A stretch of 23,058 bases of DNA from a virus. Made by a program: the position numbers and the translations under genes. Shown here in pieces: positions 13,787 to 21,511 of this stretch. The stretch lies in IMG/VR virus record IMGVR_UViG_3300037189_012269, positions 1 through 23,058 of that record. One strand, 5' to 3'. The notes below the pieces were generated by a model. That model saw only the letters and a program-made list of their open reading frames with translations. It ran no database searches and had not been told where the DNA came from. The first letter of the stretch is position 1. Every line of letters starts with the position of its first letter.

Positions 13787-15808
13787 TTAAATCGACCAGC
13801 CAACGACTTCGGTGCCGTCGTTCTTCGGAACGCCCGAGGGCGAGTAAATATCAAGACGCCCCTTGAGGTAGTCCGCAGTCCGGTCCATCCACCGGCCTTG
13901 ATGGCTACTGCCATCCGACAGCTTCACCGTGATCATCTCCCGCGGCTTTACCCCGGCGGCACGCAGCCGCTCTTCCACGTCGGGCGAAACTGCAATGTCC
14001 CCGGCACGCAAACGAGTCGGAGCGTCCCGAGAACCCATGGCATCTTCATGAGTGGTAAATGACGCAATGCCCTTTTTTGATAGGCGATCGGGCGTCGGAT
14101 CCCCTGGATAACCATATGCGGTGGTCCGAGTGCCCGTGGGCACCTGACTAGTCGAAGGATCGATTTTGCGCGTTGGCTTGGGTGGTACGTTAGATTCGTG
14201 AAATGCTTTCCGCGCCTGCTCACCAGCGATCTCGCGCACCTTCTCCTCGATCTGCTGCGAGCTCGCTTCTAGATTGCTTTTGTACCAATCCATCAGCTTG
14301 ACCTTGGCCATTCCCAACGTCTGATCGTATTTGATTTGGCCAGCCGTTCGAGCCTTGTTCGCCTCAGGAGTACTCCAATCAACGGTCGGCTTCATGTTCA
14401 CGATGGCCTCCGCGGTCGCCTGTGCCAGGGAATCATTTGATGCGGTCTTATCCGCCCGGCTTTCCCATAGGCGCTTGAACCTCTCCTCCCGGATCGCGTT
14501 GCTTGGCTCCTCCTTTTTATTTGCACCAGTCTTCTCATTGATCAGCGCAATCTGTTCATCGGAAAAACGCAGCGACTTGAGCTTGTCTGGATTCTTGAGA
14601 AATCCATCGTTGATCATTTTCTGCGTGAGGATCGGTGGATCGGTCGCGTCCGGGAGTTTTACCAAGCCACCATTCTTGGCTACCTCATCCAGTGACTTGA
14701 GCGCCTGATCAATCGGCATCTTGGCCTCGTAATCGAGCGCCGCTTGCTTGGCTTTGAACTTGTCCTCAAATGCCTTCCGCAATGGGCCCTCTGGCAGGTT
14801 GAGCAGCGTCTGGCTGATCTCCACGCCATTCATGTCCACCGGCTGGCTAAGGTCAGGCACATAGCCGTCAATCAGCCGCGTAAGCTCGCCGGCCACCAGT
14901 GCCTGATTATTCGGATCCGCCCGAGCAATCCGTGCCCGGTCGCTCTGATATTCGAGCGCAAACTTTTGGACGCTGTTGATTTCCTCCGGCCGCAACTTGG
15001 CGCTGTATTTGGTCTCGATCTGGTCGATCGTCATGCCACGCACCGCATCATCCTGGGCTGCGTTGATGGTGTTGATGGTGTTTTCCCTCAGCTTGGCAGT
15101 CGCTCGCGAGCGGAACTGATTCACCAAGTCATAGCTCGCTCCTAGATTCGCTTTGAGGTACTGATCGATCTTCTCACTTTCAGCCAGGAACGACTGAGGA
15201 TCCTGGTCAACGTGCTGATTTGCATCGAAGGCATACATCTTCTCATTGATGTGCATGTTCAGCTTCTCCTCCTGAGCGGGATTGATCATGCCACCGGCAG
15301 AGGCAATTCGCATGGCACGCACCGCACCTTCCCGGTCGCCCTGGTCAAGTGACTGCTCGATCGCATTGTTGACGTGCATCTGCCCCATCTCCACGGACTT
15401 TACCGCGGCCTGAGTTTCAAAATGAATCTTCTGACGACTCGACCAATCGGCGAGCTCGCTCTTGGCGCGCTCTAGCCCTGCAGGCGACAACCCAAGGTTT
15501 TGCAATCCATCATTCCAGCTGCTCGCTTTCTCCTCGAAGTCTTTTCCCCAGTTGTTGGTATCGCTGCGGGTCAGTAGCTCATTGGAAAACTTCGAGGCTT
15601 CTTCATTGCGCTGCCGGAAGAACTCCGCGGTCTTGCCGGCCTCCTCAAACTTGCGAGCGCGCTCAGCAATCTCAAACCCCTTATCGCCGATTTGAGAGAT
15701 GGTTTCTCCCATGCGTGCCATCGCCTCTCCCTGGGCCATGGCAACTCCAGGTTTGGCAAGCGGCACGCCGGGGCCGGCATCAATGTAGCGAGTGGGTGGT
15801 AGTGGCAT
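13787..15808 (-). CDS. Internal virion protein (gp15 position) with C-terminal 3D/double-psi barrel domain
   Basis: A 673-residue, mostly helical and charged protein at the place of T7 gp15, between gp14- and gp16-like genes, so probably part of the ejected core. The last 111 residues (from T-A-Y-G-Y-P-G at 563) differ. G-D-I-A-V-S-P-D resembles the 3D-domain strand before the active site, and W-M-D-R-T-A-D-Y-L-K-G-R-L-D-I-Y carries three aspartates, D642, D646 and D653, in the spacing of the 'three Asp' domain found in MltA-like and Rpf/YabE-like wall enzymes. That would make it a virion-borne peptidoglycan hydrolase opening the wall during ejection, which T7 does with gp16. The start follows the previous stop by three bases, with a possible weak AGGA site nine bases before ATG. 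Function of the first 560 residues is unknown. Confidence 0.75.
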   Translation of the reverse strand: MPLPPTRYIDAGPGVPLAKPGVAMAQGEAMARMGETISQIGDKGFEIAERARKFEEAGKTAEFFRQRNEEASKFSNELLTRSDTNNWGKDFEEKASSWNDGLQNLGLSPAGLERAKSELADWSSRQKIHFETQAAVKSVEMGQMHVNNAIEQSLDQGDREGAVRAMRIASAGGMINPAQEEKLNMHINEKMYAFDANQHVDQDPQSFLAESEKIDQYLKANLGASYDLVNQFRSRATAKLRENTINTINAAQDDAVRGMTIDQIETKYSAKLRPEEINSVQKFALEYQSDRARIARADPNNQALVAGELTRLIDGYVPDLSQPVDMNGVEISQTLLNLPEGPLRKAFEDKFKAKQAALDYEAKMPIDQALKSLDEVAKNGGLVKLPDATDPPILTQKMINDGFLKNPDKLKSLRFSDEQIALINEKTGANKKEEPSNAIREERFKRLWESRADKTASNDSLAQATAEAIVNMKPTVDWSTPEANKARTAGQIKYDQTLGMAKVKLMDWYKSNLEASSQQIEEKVREIAGEQARKAFHESNVPPKPTRKIDPSTSQVPTGTRTTAYGYPGDPTPDRLSKKGIASFTTHEDAMGSRDAPTRLRAGDIAVSPDVEERLRAAGVKPREMITVKLSDGSSHQGRWMDRTADYLKGRLDIYSPSGVPKNDGTEVVGWSI

Positions 15809-15811
15809 ACG

Positions 15812-16324
15812 TTAGGATCCTGCTGAGTAACTTTTGAGATTGGTGGCACCTGGGCTACTGCCGGTCGCACCCGCAAACCCGGAGGCAACACTTGCAATTC
15901 CCTTGAGCCCGGTCGCCACTGCCTGAGTGCGCATGACGCTCGCCTGGGTTTTCCCTTCCCAGATTGACATGTTGGCCGCGGCTTGCAGCGAGCGAGTCTT
16001 GTTCTTGGCCTCGTAGCCAATGTCGAGAATGTCGCGGTTCAGCATCATCGAGGTTTCCCCAAGGATCGCCAGCGGCGTACCCTCCATCGCCATCCCGCTC
16101 TGAGCCATGGCCGCGCGTTGGCGACCAATGATCCCAGCATTCTCCCGCTCCTTCCGACGGGCATTCTCGGCAGCCACATTCGTCTGCCGCACGGCCTCAT
16201 CCCGCTGGATTTGAGCGTTGTACTTGCCAGTGGCTTCCGCGGCATTGGCGGCATCCATTTGTCCTTTGACACTGGTGACCGTGCCAATGACGCTGGCAAC
16301 CACTGCGACGTTGATAAAGCTCAT
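15812..16324 (-). CDS. Internal virion protein, T7 gp14-like
   Basis: A 170-residue protein with a hydrophobic start (V-A-V-V-A-S-V-I-G-T-V), then a long alanine-, arginine- and glutamine-rich helix and a glycine/serine-rich end. The block R-Q-R-A-A-M-A-Q-S-G-M followed by G-T-P-L-A-I-L is a pattern I know from virion core proteins of the T7 gp14 type, which leave the head first and form a channel in the outer membrane. The position directly before the gp15- and gp16-like genes agrees. Its ATG overlaps the stop of the upstream gene (ATGA at 16324-16321), so translation is probably coupled. Confidence 0.75.
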   Translation of the reverse strand: MSFINVAVVASVIGTVTSVKGQMDAANAAEATGKYNAQIQRDEAVRQTNVAAENARRKERENAGIIGRQRAAMAQSGMAMEGTPLAILGETSMMLNRDILDIGYEAKNKTRSLQAAANMSIWEGKTQASVMRTQAVATGLKGIASVASGFAGATGSSPGATNLKSYSAGS

Positions 16325-16767
16325 GATTCGAGAATGGGGTTAGATTGTTTCCACTGATTGAGCGCCGGGTGATTGTCTCCAAGCAACGGATTGTGAATTG
16401 GCTCCAAAATCGCTTCACCAATCTTGGCCACGTCCGTTTCATCGGTGACGTGAAAGGTGGTGAAAACTGCATCAGTTTCGGCATACACCACCCGCCGCGT
16501 GCCGGCCGGAGTGATGCCGGTGAATGGCGCTTCAATGATGGCATTGCCCTCGGTTTCCGAAATCATCCGTAGCCGACCCTTGGACAACACAAACGGATGC
16601 TCGGTGAGGTGGCGCATGCTGGTCAGCAATGTGCCCGCCGTGACCTGGCATTCGCGAATGTAGAGCCCTGGCGTAAATCGATGGACCACTGGCGCGGTGG
16701 CAGGTGGCAGCTCGACCATCGCGGCTTCCAACTCATCAATCGTTTTTGGAATGGTTAGCTCGTTCAT
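16321..16767 (-). CDS. Cupin-fold phage protein
   Basis: A 148-residue protein that reads as a single small beta barrel. V-T-A-G-T-L-L-T-S-M-R-H-L-T-E-H (H53, H57) then V-L-S-K-G-R-L resembles cupin motif 1, I-E-A-P-F-T-G-I-T-P-A-G-T-R-R the middle strands, and F-T-T-F-H-V-T (H106) motif 2. Three histidines could bind a metal. Proteins of this type occur among structural genes of many podoviruses, but I know of no established role, and whether it is in the virion is open. ATGA overlaps join it to the tail-tube gene upstream and the gp14-like gene downstream. Confidence 0.65.
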   Translation of the reverse strand: MNELTIPKTIDELEAAMVELPPATAPVVHRFTPGLYIRECQVTAGTLLTSMRHLTEHPFVLSKGRLRMISETEGNAIIEAPFTGITPAGTRRVVYAETDAVFTTFHVTDETDVAKIGEAILEPIHNPLLGDNHPALNQWKQSNPILES

Positions 16768-19613
16768 AGCTCGAGGCGGTAGCGCAGGTTCATCGACATG
16801 ACATTGAGCGGAATCGGCTGGGTTTGGCGGATGGCGACACTCACCTGGCGCTCGGTATTGCTTTCAACGTACTCTTCCACCAGCCCGGTGAAGGGCGTGG
16901 CTGCCACATCTAGCACCGAGTCCTCACCTCGAATCTGCATCTCACGCCAGGTGGATCCACTATCGCTGGAAATCTCCCCGCCGATCGTCTTCCAGACCTC
17001 GAGGGTCGCACGCGTCAGGCGCTTCTTCCCCAGCTTGCTCAGGCTGTTTGGATCCATCGTCTCCAGGTACGTCGGCTCAATGATGCTCGAGTATGGTAAA
17101 CCAATGATGGCGGACGAAGCAGCTGCATCCAAGGTAACCGTGCCAGTGGAACTCACGACCAGGTCGCGGTGCACCATGCCATCTGCCAGAATTGAAACCG
17201 TCTTGCCCTGCAAGTGGATGAGCCCAGAACAAACCTTGCTCACCGGCGTCACCGTTTTGGCGCTGTCGAGATAAACGGCCGTAGCATGATGCCCATCCTT
17301 GAGCTTGCGAATCGTATCGGCCTGGAAACGTTCGATGTATCGCACCGTCGCTCCAGCCACCGTGCGCTTCACGCTCACCCACACCTGGTCATCCTCACCA
17401 GATCCGAGGACCACTGCGACCGACTCGAAAATCCCATCCGTCAGGTGCCTGGACCAGCCGGTCACCGCCTGGCCGCGTTCATAGGTAAGCGCCAGTAGGT
17501 CACCGCGGTCAGTCACAATCCACACAATCGCCTCGGGGTTGCGCTGAATTGCCAGCTGCTTGAACGACGCATCGCCCAGGTGCTCCGCGAGCATGTTCAG
17601 GTCGACCGCATTGTAGCCGTCCTTGTCCGCTGCATACGCATACTCTCGCAGCTTACGCTTCGATCGCTGAATGAATACCAACGCATCATTGATCATGCGC
17701 GCCTGAATGGAGGCAGATCCAAATGACGTGTTGCGGCGTAGCTTGGAAATATCCTCGCCGAGCTTTTGGCCGTACACCCACTCCCCGGAAGAGGTGCCGA
17801 TGATCAATAGCTCCTGTGAAACCAACCATTCAATCGAACTCGATTCATCCGCCAGGATGCGGTAAATGAGCGCCCGGTCATCCTCGGCACCCGTTCGAAA
17901 ATTGCCATAGTCATCAACCGCGGAACCCCAGAGCGTGGTGGGTTTGGCCGTGGATCCTCCAAACCACAAACGACCATCGTGGATCGTAATCGCCCGCGGA
18001 TAGCCATTGGTTGGATTCCAGACTGGAGCCTGCCAACGCGTTGTTGCATCGCCTGAATACAATGGCGTGATGACCATTCCGACTGCATCCGACGGGGGAT
18101 CAATGGTGATCGTTGGCGCTGCTGAATAATTCCCTTCATCGACCACCCCCCACTGGACTTTCCCGCCCGAAATCGTCAGATAGATTTTGGCAACTCGTCC
18201 TCCTGGTGATGCCAATGTTCCACCAGTCAGAGTGAATTTCGGAATTGCCAAATAACCTGCTCCCGAGGTGTACGTGCTACCTGCACTATCGCCGGCGATG
18301 GAAATGGCACCACCAGTAGTCAACGTAACCTTCAAATTCGCCCCGGTGCGTGTGGCACTCGGGCTTTGCACCGCGACAATCTTTACCACCCCAGCCTGAT
18401 TCGGATTGGTGACCTCGAGCTCTGCTATGAAATTAGTTGGCAGCGTTGGAGCAGTACCTCCGGCACTCACTCCAGTGTATGAAAGCTGCTTCACCCGCAA
18501 AAAAACGGGGTCGGTTTCATTACCCGTAACCAGCTGCTGCACGCTGCCGATCGACGATTGTACCGGCAAATAGCTTTCCCAGGTGATCCCATCGCTGGAA
18601 CGTTCGACTAAAAGCGATACCGACCAGTTGCCAGTCCCTGACGTATCAGCCCGCACCAGGATTGACCAGGCACCCAGAGTATAAATGGCATCGCTGGTCT
18701 CATAACCAGTCGTTCGCAGCGTGATTTTTTTTACCAGGTCACTGCGGCGCTGCGATACCAACCACTTGGTGCCAACGTGGTCTTGAGTGAACAGACCACT
18801 GGTCGATGATGTAAGATTCACCAGCTCACCGGCATTCACCGTTGGACTCGTTACCCCTGCAATGGCTAAGTTTGTCTCCACCCACCAGGTTTTCCAGTCA
18901 CTCCCAGTCAGGGGTGCGATCACGTTCGCGCGCATTGATGCGGATTCGCTCGATGTGATCGGCTTCGCGCAGGCAAAATAACGCGATCCAACGGCAACAA
19001 TCGTACCGACCGCAAAGTTATTCGAATTGCCGCTCGAGCTCCATTGCATTGGAACGGCTACCGTATCGAATAGAGTGTTATTAAAATAGTCGCGATACCG
19101 CGCACTTGTCGTGGTCAACGTAGTGGCAGTGATGTTCTCATCCAGGAATGGACCCCAGCTTTGCTCGAGAGTCTGCAGGCTAAATGCCGTGGAGGAGTAA
19201 CGGGAAAGCGCCATCGGCGGATGCGCCGGATGCGCGATCATGAGCACGTCGTTTTGCTGTGCGAACTGCAGCTGGTCGAGCTCGCTTGCCAAGTACGGCG
19301 TCACGATACCAGACGCGACCACCGCAAGGCTATCCGCACTCCAGATCTGCAGCGCCAGATTGGAAAACTCCACCAAGTACTGAGTCGTCGAATTGACAAT
19401 GAATGAAACCAACCGTGACGCCGAGCTGCCAGAAATTGCCGATCCAATGTATTCCAACCCAGGCCGGCGAAAGGCACCGCCATAGATCGTGCCGCGCATG
19501 TTCTGCATCGTGCGGCACGCCATCCGATATTTGTCCATGTCGATTCGAGGATCCAGCCACGGAGAAATTTCCCCCGCGTTGAATGATACCCGGCGATCCA
19601 ACACCTCACTCAT
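16764..19613 (-). CDS. Tail tubular protein B, T7 gp12-like (nozzle)
   Basis: A 949-residue protein. Its beginning, S-F-N-A-G-E-I-S-P-W-L-D-P-R then Y-R-M-A-C-R-T-M-Q-N-M and F-R-R-P-G-L-E-Y, is the hallmark of gp12-type tail nozzle proteins, which form the distal part of the short tail and carry the fibres. The middle, rich in T, S and G, looks like beta-propeller or beta-sandwich material, as in the family. The frame is open to 19706, but the ATG at 19613 is preferred: the family motif follows it closely and it forms an ATGA overlap with the upstream gp11-like gene. The stop overlaps the cupin-gene start (ATGA at 16767-16764). T7 gp12 is about 790 residues, so this one is moderately longer. 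Confidence 0.88.
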   Translation of the reverse strand: MSEVLDRRVSFNAGEISPWLDPRIDMDKYRMACRTMQNMRGTIYGGAFRRPGLEYIGSAISGSSASRLVSFIVNSTTQYLVEFSNLALQIWSADSLAVVASGIVTPYLASELDQLQFAQQNDVLMIAHPAHPPMALSRYSSTAFSLQTLEQSWGPFLDENITATTLTTTSARYRDYFNNTLFDTVAVPMQWSSSGNSNNFAVGTIVAVGSRYFACAKPITSSESASMRANVIAPLTGSDWKTWWVETNLAIAGVTSPTVNAGELVNLTSSTSGLFTQDHVGTKWLVSQRRSDLVKKITLRTTGYETSDAIYTLGAWSILVRADTSGTGNWSVSLLVERSSDGITWESYLPVQSSIGSVQQLVTGNETDPVFLRVKQLSYTGVSAGGTAPTLPTNFIAELEVTNPNQAGVVKIVAVQSPSATRTGANLKVTLTTGGAISIAGDSAGSTYTSGAGYLAIPKFTLTGGTLASPGGRVAKIYLTISGGKVQWGVVDEGNYSAAPTITIDPPSDAVGMVITPLYSGDATTRWQAPVWNPTNGYPRAITIHDGRLWFGGSTAKPTTLWGSAVDDYGNFRTGAEDDRALIYRILADESSSIEWLVSQELLIIGTSSGEWVYGQKLGEDISKLRRNTSFGSASIQARMINDALVFIQRSKRKLREYAYAADKDGYNAVDLNMLAEHLGDASFKQLAIQRNPEAIVWIVTDRGDLLALTYERGQAVTGWSRHLTDGIFESVAVVLGSGEDDQVWVSVKRTVAGATVRYIERFQADTIRKLKDGHHATAVYLDSAKTVTPVSKVCSGLIHLQGKTVSILADGMVHRDLVVSSTGTVTLDAAASSAIIGLPYSSIIEPTYLETMDPNSLSKLGKKRLTRATLEVWKTIGGEISSDSGSTWREMQIRGEDSVLDVAATPFTGLVEEYVESNTERQVSVAIRQTQPIPLNVMSMNLRYRLEL

Positions 19614-20227
19614 AGGCGACCTCCACGAGTTGAGTTGAGACGGGCCATGATGAGCCGCGAACGCCCGAAAATGCGGGACCATGGAGCATTCTCCCGGCTG
19701 CCACATTCGTGCGCATCGATCAACCGGGCTTCACCGAGCGCCCGGCGGAAACTCACATCAACCTGGCCAGCCTTCTCGGCGCTTCCCTGGAGAGGGATTG
19801 CCAGCTTTGATGCCAGGCGGCACGCAATCGCCTGCTGCACCAGGACACCCAACGTACCAATCGGCACCTGGGAGATGTAGCGGATCACGCAGGTTGTCGC
19901 GTCACTCGCGAGCTTTGATCCTTCAAGCTGGAAACTCTCATCAGAGGTTCCCCATTCTTCGCCATTCACCTCGAGCACCCGCAGGCAATCGGACGGCAGT
20001 TGATAGTAAAATGTAAATCCGGTCACTGGGGCCGGCAACACCTGAGCCAACGTGGCGCGCTGCGTGGCGCGGTTCCAACGTCCCAGGCAAAGCACCTCCG
20101 CAATCGCCGAATCCGCGAACTGCTTGCAAAGCCTGGCAGGCTTGCTGGTCACGTCATCGATGCTGCCAATCGGCATTTCGCCGAGCATGGACAGAGCGTG
20201 GTTGGCGAGGTCGGTGTTGGTGGTCAT
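19610..20227 (-). CDS. Tail tubular protein A, T7 gp11-like (adaptor)
   Basis: A 205-residue, largely helical protein. The start (N-H-A-L-S-M-L-G then a short gap and I-D-D) and the central Y-Y-Q-L-P-S-D-C-L-R-V-L-E-V are typical of gp11-type adaptors, which bind the portal and join head to tail nozzle. Length agrees with T7 gp11 (about 196 residues). It starts 87 bases after the capsid stop, beyond the capsid terminator; between them I find no convincing promoter, only a small GCAGC-CGG-GCTGC hairpin (20252-20264). No Shine-Dalgarno precedes the ATG, so how expression beyond the terminator is achieved (read-through or an unrecognised promoter) is unclear. Confidence 0.82.
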   Translation of the reverse strand: MTTNTDLANHALSMLGEMPIGSIDDVTSKPARLCKQFADSAIAEVLCLGRWNRATQRATLAQVLPAPVTGFTFYYQLPSDCLRVLEVNGEEWGTSDESFQLEGSKLASDATTCVIRYISQVPIGTLGVLVQQAIACRLASKLAIPLQGSAEKAGQVDVSFRRALGEARLIDAHECGSRENAPWSRIFGRSRLIMARLNSTRGGRL

Positions 20228-20272
20228 GCGGTAAAAATCGAGCAGCCGGGCTGCGCCAAAAATAAAAGTGAG

Positions 20273-20304
20273 AAAAGCCCGGCCCCAGTTTCCCAGGGCC
20301 GAGC
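20273..20304 (-). terminator. Intrinsic terminator after the major capsid gene
   Basis: On the minus strand GCTCGGCCC (20304-20296) pairs with GGGCCGGGC (20285-20277) over nine bases with one U-G pair and a ten-base loop, followed by TTTTCTC. It begins about ten bases after the capsid stop codon. Partial termination here would keep capsid protein expression above that of the tail genes downstream. Confidence 0.8.
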
Positions 20305-20314
20305 CAAGGTTGAA

Positions 20315-21262
20315 TTACTGACCAACGGTCGAGCACTGCACTTCGAGCACGCCTTCGTCATAGAGACGAGTCGCACCCCAGCCCCACTCAGTGCGAAGCT
20401 GCACGTCGTGACGGTAGTTTGGCAGTTCATCGACCCAGGCTTGTGGGTTCTCGGCAATGCCGAAGACCACTGCCGAGCGGGCGAAGGCGTAGCACGAACG
20501 ATAAGCCGATGCACCGGTGCCGGACGTCGGCAGAAGCGCAGGGTTGACCGCCTTGATCGCCATGCCCATGAGGTTGACAATCGCTCCGCTATTGAGCCCA
20601 CGCAGTGCCTGGAAGTCAGAGCTGGTGAACTTCGTTTCGCTGAGCAGCGCTGGAATCTCGTTGTGCGAGATGATCAAGGTCACATCGCTTTGACTCTCGA
20701 CATCTTGTCCGGTCACGTCGGCAACGCCAAACTTGCGGATGATTTCGAGCAATTTGTCAAAGGTCAGCGAACTCGCCGTAGCTGATCCCGACCGCACATA
20801 GTTGTAAGCAACCGACTGGGTTGTGGGAAGGGCGACCGAAGTTGCACCAGCTTTACCAGTTTGCACGGATCCGCGGATCCCATCGATGAGCACCTTGTCG
20901 CGGTCACGACCTGCGGCAGCAAGTTGCTGACGAAGGATCTGCGAGTGAGGTGAACCAATCGATCCGAGTTGGATCGCATCACGGCGGTCGATGAAATGCG
21001 CGGAGTCCTTGAACGCCACCTTAAGCCAGCGGTGTTCCACCAGTGGCGCAGCTACCGTAGTGGCAACTAGGCTACCACTGCTTCCAGCTACCGTGTTGGC
21101 GTCAGCCGGTTTCAGGATTTGGAACCGCTTGCCATCGCCTTGGACGGTTTCGGTGTTGACGTAACTCTCGAGACGAGAGCCGAGTTGTTGCATGCCGAGT
21201 TTCCACTCGTCACTGTACAAGTTTGGGAAGGAATCAGGGATTCCAGATGCATAAGTAGCCAT
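20315..21262 (-). CDS. Major capsid protein
   Basis: A 315-residue protein placed directly after the scaffold gene, as in most tailed phages. The start (L-G-M-Q-Q-L-G-S-R-L-E-S-Y-V, then T-E-T and G-K-R-F), the F-I-D-R-R-D segment near 93 and the C-terminal V-Q-L-R-T-E-W-G-W-G-A-T-R resemble the capsid proteins of temperate podoviruses of the BPP-1 type (HK97 fold). No protease gene or obvious propeptide is visible, so assembly on a separate scaffold is expected. It has its own candidate promoter (21428-21448) and strong terminator, consistent with very high expression, although no Shine-Dalgarno is present in front of the ATG. Assignment is from general family resemblance and position. Confidence 0.8.
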   Translation of the reverse strand: MATYASGIPDSFPNLYSDEWKLGMQQLGSRLESYVNTETVQGDGKRFQILKPADANTVAGSSGSLVATTVAAPLVEHRWLKVAFKDSAHFIDRRDAIQLGSIGSPHSQILRQQLAAAGRDRDKVLIDGIRGSVQTGKAGATSVALPTTQSVAYNYVRSGSATASSLTFDKLLEIIRKFGVADVTGQDVESQSDVTLIISHNEIPALLSETKFTSSDFQALRGLNSGAIVNLMGMAIKAVNPALLPTSGTGASAYRSCYAFARSAVVFGIAENPQAWVDELPNYRHDVQLRTEWGWGATRLYDEGVLEVQCSTVGQ

Positions 21263-21427
21263 AGTATTTGGTGATTTGGAGTTTGAATTTGAGTTGCACT
21301 AGCGTTTGCGAGTGTCCGCCAAATTGCGGGTCGCCTCCGTCCGTTGCCGAACGTGGCACTCATCACCGGGCTGCCGTAGCAGGTGTCCTTCAGAGCACGC
21401 TGCATCCTGTGAAATCCCTCATCTCCA
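21263..21427 (-). promoter_or_regulatory. Capsid mRNA leader with hairpin potential
   Basis: About 158 bases would be transcribed ahead of the capsid ATG if the upstream promoter is real. On the RNA strand there is CTGC-TACG-GCAG (21382-21371), a UNCG-class tetraloop hairpin, and TGCC-ACGTTC-GGCA shortly after. The last 40 bases are A- and C-rich with no Shine-Dalgarno, probably unstructured. No known riboswitch class is recognised. Confidence 0.35.
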
Positions 21428-21448
21428 ATTCTACTTCCCAGCTGGGAA
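21428..21448 (-). promoter_or_regulatory. Candidate promoter of the major capsid gene
   Basis: Minus strand: perfect 14-base palindrome TTCCCAGCTGGGAA (21448-21435), one base, then TAGAAT (21433-21428), five of six matches to the -10 consensus. It lies immediately downstream of the scaffold terminator hairpin. Same architecture and spacing as the site before the tail fibre (4278-4298). A -35 hexamer close to TTGACA is absent. Confidence 0.5.
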
Positions 21449-21488
21449 AACAAACGCCCGCCCCCGGAATCAAACCGAAGACGGGCGT
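21447..21488 (-). terminator. Probable terminator after the scaffold gene
   Basis: On the minus strand ACGCCCG (21488-21482) pairs with CGGGCGT (21460-21454), with a long loop that itself can pair (CGG with CCG), followed by TTGTTTT. It begins about 20 bases after the scaffold stop. Its T-run merges into the palindrome of the capsid promoter. Confidence 0.6.
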
Positions 21489-21511
21489 ACCTACATACCA
21501 ACGGAAAAACT

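Noticed and set aside
20286-20295. TTTCCCA-like half-site between capsid and gp11-like genes as a third copy of the promoter palindrome
   Set aside because: It is the loop of the capsid terminator, lacks the second palindrome half in the right register, and has no -10 hexamer at the shared spacing.
20000-20785. 261-codon open frame on the plus strand over the capsid and gp11-like genes
   Set aside because: It crosses two well-supported genes and a terminator on the other strand and shows no protein-like pattern.
21263-21430. Possible small coding sequence on the minus strand within the capsid leader
   Set aside because: One frame reads through and looks faintly protein-like, but it continues out of frame into the capsid gene with no stop, and no start with a ribosome site is evident. 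A leader is more likely.
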